Below are positions 1 through 8,091 of a stretch of DNA of 22,060 bases, in pieces. The DNA comes from SZUA-365 sp034002405 (lineage in GTDB: Bacteria; Bacteroidota; Ignavibacteria; SZUA-365): positions 1 to 22,060 of the forward strand of contig JAVFAS010000061.1 of NCBI GenBank assembly GCA_034002405.1. Reading direction: 5' to 3'. Below the pieces are notes generated by a model. It made no database searches and was not told the origin of the DNA. It saw nothing but the letters and a program-made list of their open reading frames with translations. Numbering within the stretch: the stretch's first letter is position 1; the number at the start of each line of letters is the position of its first letter. Made by a program: the position numbers and the translations under genes.

Positions 1-416
1 TCACTGGGCGCTTTCTGTTCCCTGCGACAACGCTTGATTGCAGCAAGTATTTCATCATAGGATATCCGAATGGCGTTTGGTGCAATCTGCTGTATTTCTT
101 TGTCCCTGTACAGCACACTTGATGATCCGAGGAGAAGGTAGACGAGTTTGATCGCTTTCGATGAAAAGGCTTGCTGTTTATCTTGCTGCGCACGTCGAAT
201 TATTGACCCACATTTAATCTCAAAATAGTAGCTACCGTTTGCAGCTTCGAGGAGAATATCAAATGATCCACGCTCTGGTTCAATTTCAACTTTACGAACG
301 CCACCCGCACCGACCAAGTGTTTTGCGAATCCTGGAAGTTCGAGCAGCCGTGCGATCGCCAATTTGTGCAGGATTTCGTAATGATAAGCACTTCCAATTA
401 ACACATCCAGAATCAT
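1..416 (-). CDS. PD-(D/E)XK nuclease-like protein, 3' end cut by window edge
   Basis: This is a partial gene. 138 complete codons are visible from the ATG at 416, and no stop is reached before the window ends. The start is supported by a strong AAGGAGG (423-429) six bases upstream. An acidic residue, D53, lies in a SFDILL strand and is followed after a 12-residue hairpin-like spacer by FEIK (E66, K68). This is the D-x(n)-E-x-K core of PD-(D/E)XK nucleases, and E14 in the N-terminal helix could complete the site. The gene begins 32 bp after the drmC stop, in the same direction, so it is probably the last or a late gene of the DISARM operon. Its DNA is AT-richer than drmA, drmB and drmC (24/60 GC at 181-240). 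No specific family is recognised. A nuclease role is inferred from the motif only; a catalytically silent member of the fold is possible. Confidence 0.72.
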   Translation of the reverse strand, partial: MILDVLIGSAYHYEILHKLAIARLLELPGFAKHLVGAGGVRKVEIEPERGSFDILLEAANGSYYFEIKCGSIIRRAQQDKQQAFSSKAIKLVYLLLGSSSVLYRDKEIQQIAPNAIRISYDEILAAIKRCRREQKAPS

Positions 417-422
417 CGTGAG

Positions 423-429
423 CCTCCTT
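423..429 (-). promoter_or_regulatory. Ribosome binding site of the PD-(D/E)XK-like gene
   Basis: AAGGAGG on the minus strand, six bases before the ATG at 416. It is a full Shine-Dalgarno match, and it fixes the start of a gene that is otherwise cut by the window edge. Confidence 0.8.
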
Positions 430-448
430 GATCTATAAGGTGTTTTCT

Positions 449-1261
449 CTACGCATGCATGACCCTCTCCACCACCCCACCCTCAACCATCCCCACGAAC
501 TGCTCGGCGATCTGGCGGGGAACGTCGCCGCCCTCGGTTTTCACGCCCATCTCGATGTTGATTGAGAGGGCGTAATCGGTGAGGTTGGCGCTGGTGACGA
601 GGGCGACCCGCCGGTCGGCGACGATGCACTTCGCGTGCAGGGAGCCGACGTCGCCATCCGTCGTTTTCGGACGCTTCGTGGTCGGCCAGTGGTACAGTTC
701 GATCCCCGCCACTTCGAGCAATCCTGATTGCTTCAGTGGGTCGTAGGCGAGCTTGCCACCAAATTCCCTTCCACGTTCGAGAACGAACATGACGCGCACT
801 CCGCGCGAGGCGGCGGCATGCAGGCGGTCGAGCACGGGTTGTACCCGGCGGGTGGCGTAGGACACGATGATGAGTTCCTCCCGCGCCGCGTCCAGTACAT
901 CGTACACGGCCTGGGTGGGACTTCGATGGATGAGCTCCGTTTGCTCGGGACCGGTCCACACGGTTTCGATGTGAACGCGATTCCTCTCCTCTCTCCAGAT
1001 ATAGGCCGCGACTTCGAGCGCATAGGCGAGTGCGGCAGGTGTGATGTCAGGCACATGCCCACGCCAGTACTTGAGCAAGTCCATGGCATGGTCGCGATGA
1101 GACGCCACAACGATGCCCTGCACAGCGGAAGCCAGCGCGTGATCACTGGGAGAGGAGATGCCTGCGATCACCGTCGCAAGGGCGCGTATGGAATTCTCCG
1201 GCAGGCTTGCGCAGAGAGAGTGGATGCGTGACTGCAATTCCGCACGTGGCTGGAGTGCCAT
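449..1261 (-). CDS. drmC: DrmC, phospholipase D-family nuclease of DISARM
   Basis: A 270-residue protein with one PLD/HKD motif: H209-x-K211-x4-D216, followed by S224-A-N226 and a downstream acidic residue, E237. A single HKD copy is typical of Nuc-type PLD nucleases, which form the active site as a dimer. Residues 1-100 are helical and precede the PLD domain (about 105-265). The frame stays open upstream to 1426, but the ATG at 1259-1261 is chosen because it lies one base after the drmB stop and is preceded by GGGAGGG. The longer form would overlap drmB by more than 150 bp. In DISARM, DrmC belongs to the drmABC core, although published work suggests it is not always essential for protection. 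No signal peptide is seen, so it is presumably cytoplasmic. The identification rests on the HKD motif plus position directly after drmB. Confidence 0.9.
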   Translation of the reverse strand: MALQPRAELQSRIHSLCASLPENSIRALATVIAGISSPSDHALASAVQGIVVASHRDHAMDLLKYWRGHVPDITPAALAYALEVAAYIWREERNRVHIETVWTGPEQTELIHRSPTQAVYDVLDAAREELIIVSYATRRVQPVLDRLHAAASRGVRVMFVLERGREFGGKLAYDPLKQSGLLEVAGIELYHWPTTKRPKTTDGDVGSLHAKCIVADRRVALVTSANLTDYALSINIEMGVKTEGGDVPRQIAEQFVGMVEGGVVERVMHA

Positions 1262-1262
1262 C

Positions 1263-3116
1263 TCACTTCCCTCCCATGAAGAACGCACACTCGCTCCTGT
1301 CGAAGACCGGCACGAGCAGTGAACGGTCGAGGTACCGGTTGCCACGTTCACAGGAAGTCTCGGGTGAAAACAGACAGGCATGGCATGAGGCGCCGTGCAG
1401 CGTCGAACCGTCGGGAGCGGGATCATGCGCGGCGCATAGCGGATCGGAGGAACAGAGTTTCATGTCCTCCAGCGCGTATCGCAGCAGACGACCGAGCTGG
1501 TCGGGTTCGCCCAGATGTACAAGTCCGCCAAGCGTTCCCTCGCTGTCGGGAGCGGATGTATACAATAACACGCCGGCCATCTGTCCGCCGCCGGGCAGCT
1601 CCTCCGTGTATATGCGCTCGCGGATACCCGCCGCGGAATACCCGCATTCGATGGCGATGCGCCGCATCAGCGCGTGCGCGAAGGAGTGAATCATGATGAA
1701 GCGGATGCCGGGGAAATTCGCGGGAGGGGGATCGATGCCCCGCGCTGCGCGCCATTGTGTGTGCGACGCGAGAAAGGCCTGCTCCCGCATGATCACCGGT
1801 ACCCGTTCCTGCCACTGCAGCAATGTATCCTCGCGGAATCGGATGAATATCCCTTCCCCACGCACTTCCGCCGCCGGAACGAATTGCGCCGACTGCCGGC
1901 AGAGCGGGACGCGCTGGACGACCGGGAGGTCCTCGGCATCACCGTAATCACCAGGAGATTCGAGACGGGTGAAGCCGATGAGCGCGCGGACTTCGCGGAG
2001 CCGATGCGCCAGCACGACGGATTCGATAAATGGCTCGAAGCCGTCGGGTACGGCAACTTCCTCGAGACGGAAATCACGTGATTCGAGTGCGGTCTGAGGA
2101 TTGCTCAGCAACCTCCACTCCGGCAGCTTGACCGTTCCCTCCTGTTCATCGGTCTCCGGGGCTGACTTGCGGGACTGTATCGCCTGCCATATTTCTTCGT
2201 CTGAATACGCATCAAAAGAAACCAGGACATTCGCCATTCGCAGCAGTTTCACGTTATCCATTTCCGTGACCTGCTGCAGGACATCCCATTTGTCCTCGAC
2301 CAGCTGTTCGATGTCGCCGGTCGTCTTCGGCAGGTTCAGCAGGTTCACCGTGACGGGAAACCAGCTGTTCGTCGCGCCGAGAAGGATGACATTGGGCTTC
2401 TCGTCACAGGGCTGGGTGATCCGGAGATGCGGATGCCTTCCCTTGCAGGTCAGAAACCGTTTGGCGTAGGAGGGATCGAACGCCCGGGCCATGGACCGCT
2501 TCTGTCCGCAACTGTCGCAGGCGATCATGATGTCCGTCGTGCTTCCGGAGACGCCGAACTCCAGCATGCGCAGGCTCGGCTTGTCACAGCTTCCACCGTC
2601 GTGGACAAATGCCACCCAGGGGAAATCCTGCAGATGCCCACGTTCGCAGGCGACGAGGAAACGCGCCGGCACAGCGACGGGCTTATTGAGCCGATCACAA
2701 TTGGCATGGACGTACCGAAGCCTGTCAGCACGAAACGGATGTGACTCAAACGTGAACAGGCCCGATTGCAGGCTGGCGAGCAGGCCGCACGCGGTGCAAC
2801 GCATCCACTGCGGGAAAGGCGTTACAGGAACCCCTATTCTCCGATCTTCCCAATCATTGGCGCCGGGCAGCTGCATGCTCTCCGGATCCGGCATCGGTGG
2901 AAGCACCAGCCGGTGTACCTGCGGACCCAGGATGCGGCGCACCTTTTCAAGCAGCCGTTCTTCGTTGAGGGTTGTCAGGCGGTTTGTGTCCCAGTCATCG
3001 AGTCCCATGACCAGTGCCGCGAGATGCGGAAGGTCGATCACGGCGCCGACGCCGAAGGTGTAGATGAACTGATTGAGCCGCACTTCACCCGCATGCCATG
3101 ACTGATTGCCGCTCAT
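1263..3116 (-). CDS. drmB: DrmB, DUF1998-containing DISARM core protein
   Basis: A 617-residue protein with the hallmarks of DUF1998/DrmB. A first cysteine group lies at C107-x2-C110, C140 and C157 (in CERGH). A second is at C200-x2-C203, C224 and C237. The signature HSFAHAL (477-483) follows, then a C-terminal cluster of C555, C561, C578-x2-C581 and C589. These cysteines probably bind structural zinc. DrmB pairs with the DrmA helicase; the published DrmAB complex binds DNA and is the core sensor/effector of DISARM. The ATG at 3116 overlaps the drmA stop as ATGA (4 bp), indicating translational coupling and fixed stoichiometry. The gene ends one base before the drmC start. Base composition matches drmA. 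The length is normal for the family and no disruption is seen. Confidence 0.93.
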   Translation of the reverse strand: MSGNQSWHAGEVRLNQFIYTFGVGAVIDLPHLAALVMGLDDWDTNRLTTLNEERLLEKVRRILGPQVHRLVLPPMPDPESMQLPGANDWEDRRIGVPVTPFPQWMRCTACGLLASLQSGLFTFESHPFRADRLRYVHANCDRLNKPVAVPARFLVACERGHLQDFPWVAFVHDGGSCDKPSLRMLEFGVSGSTTDIMIACDSCGQKRSMARAFDPSYAKRFLTCKGRHPHLRITQPCDEKPNVILLGATNSWFPVTVNLLNLPKTTGDIEQLVEDKWDVLQQVTEMDNVKLLRMANVLVSFDAYSDEEIWQAIQSRKSAPETDEQEGTVKLPEWRLLSNPQTALESRDFRLEEVAVPDGFEPFIESVVLAHRLREVRALIGFTRLESPGDYGDAEDLPVVQRVPLCRQSAQFVPAAEVRGEGIFIRFREDTLLQWQERVPVIMREQAFLASHTQWRAARGIDPPPANFPGIRFIMIHSFAHALMRRIAIECGYSAAGIRERIYTEELPGGGQMAGVLLYTSAPDSEGTLGGLVHLGEPDQLGRLLRYALEDMKLCSSDPLCAAHDPAPDGSTLHGASCHACLFSPETSCERGNRYLDRSLLVPVFDRSECAFFMGGK

Positions 3117-6100
3117 GCCTCACCTCCATCCTGCAGGTCGTATGGATGCAGCACGAGATTCACCGACTGCTCCACGTCGCGCAGCGAATGCAGGCAGGTG
3201 AACGCCTCCCATTTGCCGGGTGCGGGTGGATGCAGGAGATTCACGGTCTTTCCGTCCCTGGCTGCCTTGTATCCCAGGTTCGCTCCTGTTTTCTTTTTCT
3301 TCTCCGCCGTGTCGCTCCATTTGTCGAGCAGGTACAGAAGCTGTTTTTCGATGACATCCTCGGGCACTCCCATGGACGCGGCGCGTTCGCGAATGGCATC
3401 ATGCGCGCGGCGCACGATGGCGTGATGCCTGTCCATAGCCTCGGCGCGGGCATTATGATTGTACTCTTCCGCGGCGAGACGCACGAGGGAAACCAGCACG
3501 CCCGCGAGTCCCCGCTGCAGGGCGCGTTCCGCGAAGGGAGTGACGGAAAGGGCCTCCACGTGTTTGTAGAATGTCGCATGATAATGTTCGAAACTCTCGT
3601 AATGCGAGAGGTCCCTCGGCCGGGCCCAGTTGTAGACGGTGAGGACGAGTCCCGGCGTACCGCGTCCCACGCGGCTGGTCGCCTGGATATACTCCGCCGT
3701 GGCCTTCGGCTGTCCGTTCACCACCATCAAGCCGAGGCGGCCGACATCGACACCGACGGAAATCATGTTCGTGGCCAGAAGGACGTCGATGGGACGCGCG
3801 TGTGGCGGACGCTTTCTCGCCTTTCGGGCTGCGTCGTTTTCCCTGTCCTTCACCGGATCGAAATCCAGTTCCATTCTATCGAGAATCACGGGAATCCCGG
3901 TCGCGTCGATGCGGGAGGTGAGTTCATCGACGTTGGGCTGTTTCCGTCGACCAAGACCATGTTCGACCATGCGCCACAGGCGTGCCTGGATATCGTCATC
4001 GACAAGCCGGCGCATGCCGCCAAGTTCGCGGAGAGAATTGAAATACCCCACCAGCGTCATCCATGGATCGGCCGCGGCGCCGTGATCGTCATAGAGTTTC
4101 TGTCCCGCTGCGAGAAGTGCGGTATAGACACGGATCATTACCGCTTTGCTGCGGAAGCCCGGCGCACATATTCCCAGGTACAGTCGGCCGGGGTGCTTTT
4201 CATCGGCCTCCCGCTCGAGCGAGAAAAAGTTGTCACCGGCATCGAGACCATGCGGCGGGAACACGGCAAGCCGGCGCGCGAACACCTGCTGCACCTGCTC
4301 GGAAGCACGGCGCACCGTCGCGGTGGAGGCCACGATTTTCGGCAATACCCGTCTGCCGTTCAACTCCCAGCTGCACAGTTCGTCCACTGCCGTTTCATAC
4401 AGTCCCGTCAGTGAGCCGAGCGGACCACTGATCAGATGGAGTTCGTCCTGGATGATCAGATCGGGCGGACGCAGCGGCGGGTGGGGCTGGAGCTTCGTAC
4501 TCGGTAACAGCCCCGCCGCCCGATGGTCCGAATCTTCCATCTCCGGGGACACGAAACCATGTCGCTGGCAATACTGCGACACGCGTCCGAAGAGCATCTG
4601 CACTTTCCCGTTCCACGGCATCTGTGCGAACTTGTCCACCGTGGCGATGAGCAGGGCTGGCAGCCGCCGGTAGATTTCCTCATCCACCACGAGCAGGGGG
4701 ATGCCCTCTCCGGGACTTTGCCGTCTTGAGAACGGGCAGGTCCCCAGCCGATCACTGCAGTAGACGAGCGTCCTGCCACGGCCCCGCGCGAAGGATTCCA
4801 CTTCGATATTTTTTCCCCCGTCGATCGCGCTGCCGCACCACGGACAGTTGGTCACCTGGTGCGGAGATCCGACGCCGCCGTGCTGGGCATTCCATTGCTG
4901 ATTGCCGCGGAGCTGGCGCACTGCCTCGTCGGCCTGGGCGCTGGTATTGGGCGTGGTGCGCTGTCCGACCCAGAGTCCGATGCGAAACGGCTCCGTTCCC
5001 CATATCGCATCTCCGGCTGCCTCGGCCTCGCGGCGTAGCACTTCGCAGGCGCAGATGAGCGCCGCGGCGCGCTGGAACTGCTGGAGGGTCAGGACGCGCA
5101 GCGTGTACCGCATGAGCACCGCGACGCCATACTCGCCGTCATATCCGTTCACTTTCCCCTGCAGCCGGCGGATGCCCATGGCGAAGGCCGCGAGTCCGAG
5201 ATACGCCTCCGTCTTGCCACCACCCGTCGGAAACCAGAGCAGGTCCGCCGCCGCGCCGGCCGGTGAGCGTTCCGCATGGCGTGGATCCGCCAGCGACGGG
5301 AGATTCATGAGCACGAAAGCAAGCTGGAACGGATACCAGGTCCGGTTTTTCGGAATATCGATTTCCTCCAGCACCGGATTGGTTTTCCTGCGCACATTGC
5401 GGGTAAAGATTGTCCGTACACGCTGCAGAAACATGACGCGGTTGCAGAACCGGAAGGCCTCCATCGCCGCGCTATCTCGCGAAAGCAATGCGATTCCCGC
5501 AACAATGCGTTCCCGCGCTTCCCTGCAGTGTTTCAATGCCAGCTCTGCCGCCTCCCGGTACTGCTCCAGATCCGGTTCCGTGGCAATCCGCAGTGCTTGC
5601 TCCGAAATCCATGCCTCGTATGCATCCGGGAGCGGAGCGAGCATGGCAGGCAGGTCCACCGGCGAAGTTTCGGAGAGGAGTTTCATGTCCAGCACAAGCG
5701 CCTCGAGACGCGGATCGTCCTGCACCGTTCGCGGAGTCTGCTGCGGTACCTCGTACTCCGGCACTGCCCGTGTCACAATGGACAAAGCGCGGCGCGGGTC
5801 CAAGGTCGATACTTGCGCGTGGACACTCGTGGCATGTCCCACGGCAAATTCCACCCGGTCCCGGTACAGCATGTCCATCGCCGCACGCTCGACATGGTCG
5901 ATACCATCCTCGTGTCGCACATCCACATCTGGGGTGCGCTTGACGAATACCGGCATGTCCGATGTTCCCTTGACCTCGATCTCCGCCTGGAACAACCATC
6001 GATCATCCGCTTTCGCCGGTTCAAGGGCTGATTGGGCATTGACAAGAAAGATCGTCACGAGCCAATGTCCGTCATATTTCGTGATTTTGCCTTGCAGAAG

Positions 6101-6625
6101 GACCTCAGGACACGATTGATCAGGGGTGATGTCCTCGATCACCCCGGCTTTCACGATGACACGATGCAGCTCTCCACCGCATGGCACGCGTTTCCACACC
6201 TTCTTCGGTTTCCCCGTATCCGTAACCAGTGTTTCAGAGTCCGACCGCTCGTATCTGCCCCAGCGTGCCGTCACAAGCAGCTCCCGCACATCCCCGGCTA
6301 CCGAACACGTCATTCCGATTGACGTCGGGATGAGCGAGGCACGCGTAGTCGACGCTGCATCTCCACCATCGTTATCACTTGCCTGTTCGGGAGCAGCGAT
6401 GATTTCGTCATCCCTCCCCTGGGCGGAAAGATCAGCAACGGCGTCATCCGCCTCTGACGGCTCATGAAAAGGCAGTGGTATATCAGCATTGGCATTTTTC
6501 CTCGGCGCGACCATGCCGAGGATGTAACGGGAGTTGACGTGGGTTTCGGGAACTTCCTCAGTTTGACCCAGTGCAGGGCCGAGGAGTTCTTTCAATACGA
6601 GTTCGGAAAGATCGGATCTTGGCAT
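3113..6625 (-). CDS. drmA: DrmA, superfamily 2 helicase of DISARM
   Basis: A 1170-residue helicase. Walker A is PTGGGKT (466-472), motif II is DELH (727-730), motif III is STAT (767-770), motif V lies in ATNMISVGVD (951-960), and motif VI is in QATSRVGRG (981-989). A zinc-ribbon-like group, C594-x2-C597 with C623 and C630, is inserted between motifs I and II. Residues 1-300 form a variable N-terminal part with an acidic linker at about 55-90. The ATG at 6625 is preceded by AAGGA with six-base spacing. In known DISARM, DrmA and DrmB form a complex that engages unmodified incoming DNA. The gene overlaps drmB by 4 bp. Upstream it is separated by 96 bp from the AT-rich cassette, the largest gap in this operon, so an internal promoter is possible. 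Sequence and context together make the call secure. Confidence 0.94.
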   Translation of the reverse strand: MPRSDLSELVLKELLGPALGQTEEVPETHVNSRYILGMVAPRKNANADIPLPFHEPSEADDAVADLSAQGRDDEIIAAPEQASDNDGGDAASTTRASLIPTSIGMTCSVAGDVRELLVTARWGRYERSDSETLVTDTGKPKKVWKRVPCGGELHRVIVKAGVIEDITPDQSCPEVLLQGKITKYDGHWLVTIFLVNAQSALEPAKADDRWLFQAEIEVKGTSDMPVFVKRTPDVDVRHEDGIDHVERAAMDMLYRDRVEFAVGHATSVHAQVSTLDPRRALSIVTRAVPEYEVPQQTPRTVQDDPRLEALVLDMKLLSETSPVDLPAMLAPLPDAYEAWISEQALRIATEPDLEQYREAAELALKHCREARERIVAGIALLSRDSAAMEAFRFCNRVMFLQRVRTIFTRNVRRKTNPVLEEIDIPKNRTWYPFQLAFVLMNLPSLADPRHAERSPAGAAADLLWFPTGGGKTEAYLGLAAFAMGIRRLQGKVNGYDGEYGVAVLMRYTLRVLTLQQFQRAAALICACEVLRREAEAAGDAIWGTEPFRIGLWVGQRTTPNTSAQADEAVRQLRGNQQWNAQHGGVGSPHQVTNCPWCGSAIDGGKNIEVESFARGRGRTLVYCSDRLGTCPFSRRQSPGEGIPLLVVDEEIYRRLPALLIATVDKFAQMPWNGKVQMLFGRVSQYCQRHGFVSPEMEDSDHRAAGLLPSTKLQPHPPLRPPDLIIQDELHLISGPLGSLTGLYETAVDELCSWELNGRRVLPKIVASTATVRRASEQVQQVFARRLAVFPPHGLDAGDNFFSLEREADEKHPGRLYLGICAPGFRSKAVMIRVYTALLAAGQKLYDDHGAAADPWMTLVGYFNSLRELGGMRRLVDDDIQARLWRMVEHGLGRRKQPNVDELTSRIDATGIPVILDRMELDFDPVKDRENDAARKARKRPPHARPIDVLLATNMISVGVDVGRLGLMVVNGQPKATAEYIQATSRVGRGTPGLVLTVYNWARPRDLSHYESFEHYHATFYKHVEALSVTPFAERALQRGLAGVLVSLVRLAAEEYNHNARAEAMDRHHAIVRRAHDAIRERAASMGVPEDVIEKQLLYLLDKWSDTAEKKKKTGANLGYKAARDGKTVNLLHPPAPGKWEAFTCLHSLRDVEQSVNLVLHPYDLQDGGEA

Positions 6626-6650
6626 TGCAGGTCCTTCTTCAACTTATACG

Positions 6651-6672
6651 TTCATTATCGTTTCATAATCGT
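6651..6672 (-). repeat. Two tandem 11-bp direct repeats upstream of drmA
   Basis: On the minus strand the units are ACGATTATGAA and ACGATAATGAA, directly adjacent and differing at one base. The 11-bp period is about one helical turn, which would put two copies of a protein on the same DNA face. They lie 26-47 bases before the drmA start, in the only sizeable gap of the operon, and are followed by TATAAG. A role as operator or activator site for an internal drmABC promoter is inference. Confidence 0.5.
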
Positions 6673-6721
6673 GTCCAGTCGCGAGACTTCCCATACCCAA
6701 GAAGAGTTACTGAAGCCCCCT

Positions 6722-7111
6722 TTACCGACAGGGGACGTCCGGTAACTGCGGTGGATTCTCTCCATAGAACCAATAATCCGTGGAATCGTTTGTGGATGCG
6801 CAGTCAATCAAAACCAACGAATCTACATCCCTCACGGCAATCCCAAATCCGCTCTCAGATCGAAGGATAGAAATCTTGTAACCATCAAGTTTGTCATACA
6901 ACGATTTGAAGTTCGGCAGCAGTACTTGTCGTATCTCCTCACTTGATAGGGAGAGGGGCGGCACACCTTCATATCTTACATCCAGCATTGCGTTCAGCTG
7001 ATTCGCAGCTGGCCCCAAATCACCATACCGCTCGTCCAGTAGCTCCTTGCTACTACAACCGATGGTTATAAGCAAATATGCAACAATACAGGCACTTGTC
7101 ATCCTGTTCAT
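6722..7111 (-). CDS. Small predicted lipoprotein of the inserted cassette
   Basis: A 129-residue protein with a lipoprotein-type signal: an N-terminal MNRMT, a short hydrophobic stretch (about 7-18) and ITIGC-SS, giving a predicted lipidated cysteine C19. The residue at -3 is threonine rather than the usual leucine, so processing is likely but not certain. The rest is soluble, with no recognised domain and a second cysteine pair (C104, C128) that could form a disulfide. An ATG at 7123 is in frame, but the ATG at 7111 is preferred. It follows GGAGG (7117-7121) by five bases and overlaps the phospholipase-like stop by one base (TGATG). This tight coupling to a predicted lipid hydrolase suggests a partner or immunity role at the membrane, which is inference. 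No homologue is recognised. Confidence 0.72.
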   Translation of the reverse strand: MNRMTSACIVAYLLITIGCSSKELLDERYGDLGPAANQLNAMLDVRYEGVPPLSLSSEEIRQVLLPNFKSLYDKLDGYKISILRSESGFGIAVRDVDSLVLIDCASTNDSTDYWFYGENPPQLPDVPCR

Positions 7112-8049
7112 CACGACCTCCATATCGTTTGGGTGCCGGTAATCCGATCGACTCCTGTATCAAGATTCCAGTCTGGCAACTGAAAGACAACATTTTGCTT
7201 GGTGAACAAACTATTATACATCTTCATCCAGACTGACACGGTCTGATCAACAGCCTTCATGAAAACATCATCATAGAAAGATGCATCCCGTTGGCCAGTG
7301 GGTAGTGGTACACTTGCATAGTATTTGGACCTTGCCGCAGGGACAACATCTTCGGGCCTCTGAAAGGCAAGGTCGATTCCGAGATGGCGGCACGCTTTTG
7401 CAATCGTACCACCATCTGCCAAGTCGATCATCGTCAAGTACGAATCGGTGTAACTCGACATATCCGGACTCGACAGCATCGGCATACTGATATGAAGATG
7501 TTTCGACCAAAACTCCATTACCGCGTCATATTCCGATCGCATGCCACAGCCCGCGATGAAACCGGCGAAATCAGAAGTGTGCACACTGTTGTTTTCTGCC
7601 TGTTGCATTACGAGGACATCCTGTGTCATCTCACAGATTCTATGATCCTTCATAGATGCCTCCCTGGCACAAGGGCCAACTATCAACTCGACAACAGGAT
7701 GGACTGTGGCATCAGCTACGAGGTGGCTCACGTATCCGAGAAGCCATGCTAGTTGGGCATACCAATTTGCGTTCTTGCGAGTGACGGATAGGGTATGAAT
7801 TGCATTCTCTACCAAACTTTTCGAACACAAGTAATGCATGATATCAGCCCAGTGAACATCAGCGATCTTCCCCTCTGAAAGCAGGTTCTTCATGATTCTC
7901 GTGTGCGACAGGTAAGGGATGTCTGGACTAACGCTACCCAGCATAACGAAGTCTTTGTTTTCAACAAGTGTGTTTTTCAGCTCCTTGATTGAGACAACTT
8001 TGCCGTGCGCTTTTCGCACAATCGCCATATGAGTCAATGCGCCAGCCAT
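7111..8049 (-). CDS. Zinc-dependent phospholipase C-like protein
   Basis: A 312-residue protein resembling the zinc-dependent phospholipase C family (S1/P1-nuclease-like helical fold). The metal-ligand pattern is visible. H7 lies in the GALTHM start, D43 in SPDIPY and H72 in a W-A-D-I-M-H stretch. H109-x3-D113 lies in GYVSHLVADATVHP, and H136-x3-E140 comes next. The H-x3-D then H-x3-E arrangement is that of Bacillus cereus PLC (H118/D122, H142/E146). Known members hydrolyse phospholipid headgroups. There is no signal peptide, so the protein appears cytoplasmic, unlike the secreted enzymes. The start is fixed by GGAGGTGA directly upstream (8051-8058). It lies 42 bp after the membrane protein gene and overlaps the lipoprotein gene by one base. 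It is AT-rich compared with the drm genes. A role as a membrane-damaging effector is inference. Confidence 0.75.
   Translation of the reverse strand: MAGALTHMAIVRKAHGKVVSIKELKNTLVENKDFVMLGSVSPDIPYLSHTRIMKNLLSEGKIADVHWADIMHYLCSKSLVENAIHTLSVTRKNANWYAQLAWLLGYVSHLVADATVHPVVELIVGPCAREASMKDHRICEMTQDVLVMQQAENNSVHTSDFAGFIAGCGMRSEYDAVMEFWSKHLHISMPMLSSPDMSSYTDSYLTMIDLADGGTIAKACRHLGIDLAFQRPEDVVPAARSKYYASVPLPTGQRDASFYDDVFMKAVDQTVSVWMKMYNSLFTKQNVVFQLPDWNLDTGVDRITGTQTIWRS
7117..7121 (-). promoter_or_regulatory. Ribosome binding site deciding the lipoprotein start
   Basis: GGAGG on the minus strand, five bases before the ATG at 7111. It lies inside the reading frame that would begin at the upstream ATG (7123), so it favours the shorter start, which also gives a cleaner signal peptide. 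Confidence 0.7.
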
Positions 8050-8091
8050 ATCACCTCCTGTTAATTCTTATGTTACCATATCGCATTTATT

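Noticed and set aside
449..1426. Longer drmC beginning at 1426
   Set aside because: This would overlap the conserved end of drmB by more than 150 bp. The ATG at 1261 has a ribosome binding site and sits one base after the drmB stop.
3098..6119. Several plus-strand open frames opposite drmA
   Set aside because: They mirror helicase codons, lack start signals and contain no conserved motifs.
6722..6745. Inverted repeat TTACCG/CGGTAA at the end of the lipoprotein gene as a terminator
   Set aside because: The stem is only 6 bp with a 12-base loop and there is no U-run. It overlaps the coding end, so chance is likely.
6722..7123. Lipoprotein start at 7123
   Set aside because: The Shine-Dalgarno GGAGG lies inside that frame, and the ATG at 7111 gives proper spacing and a typical signal peptide.
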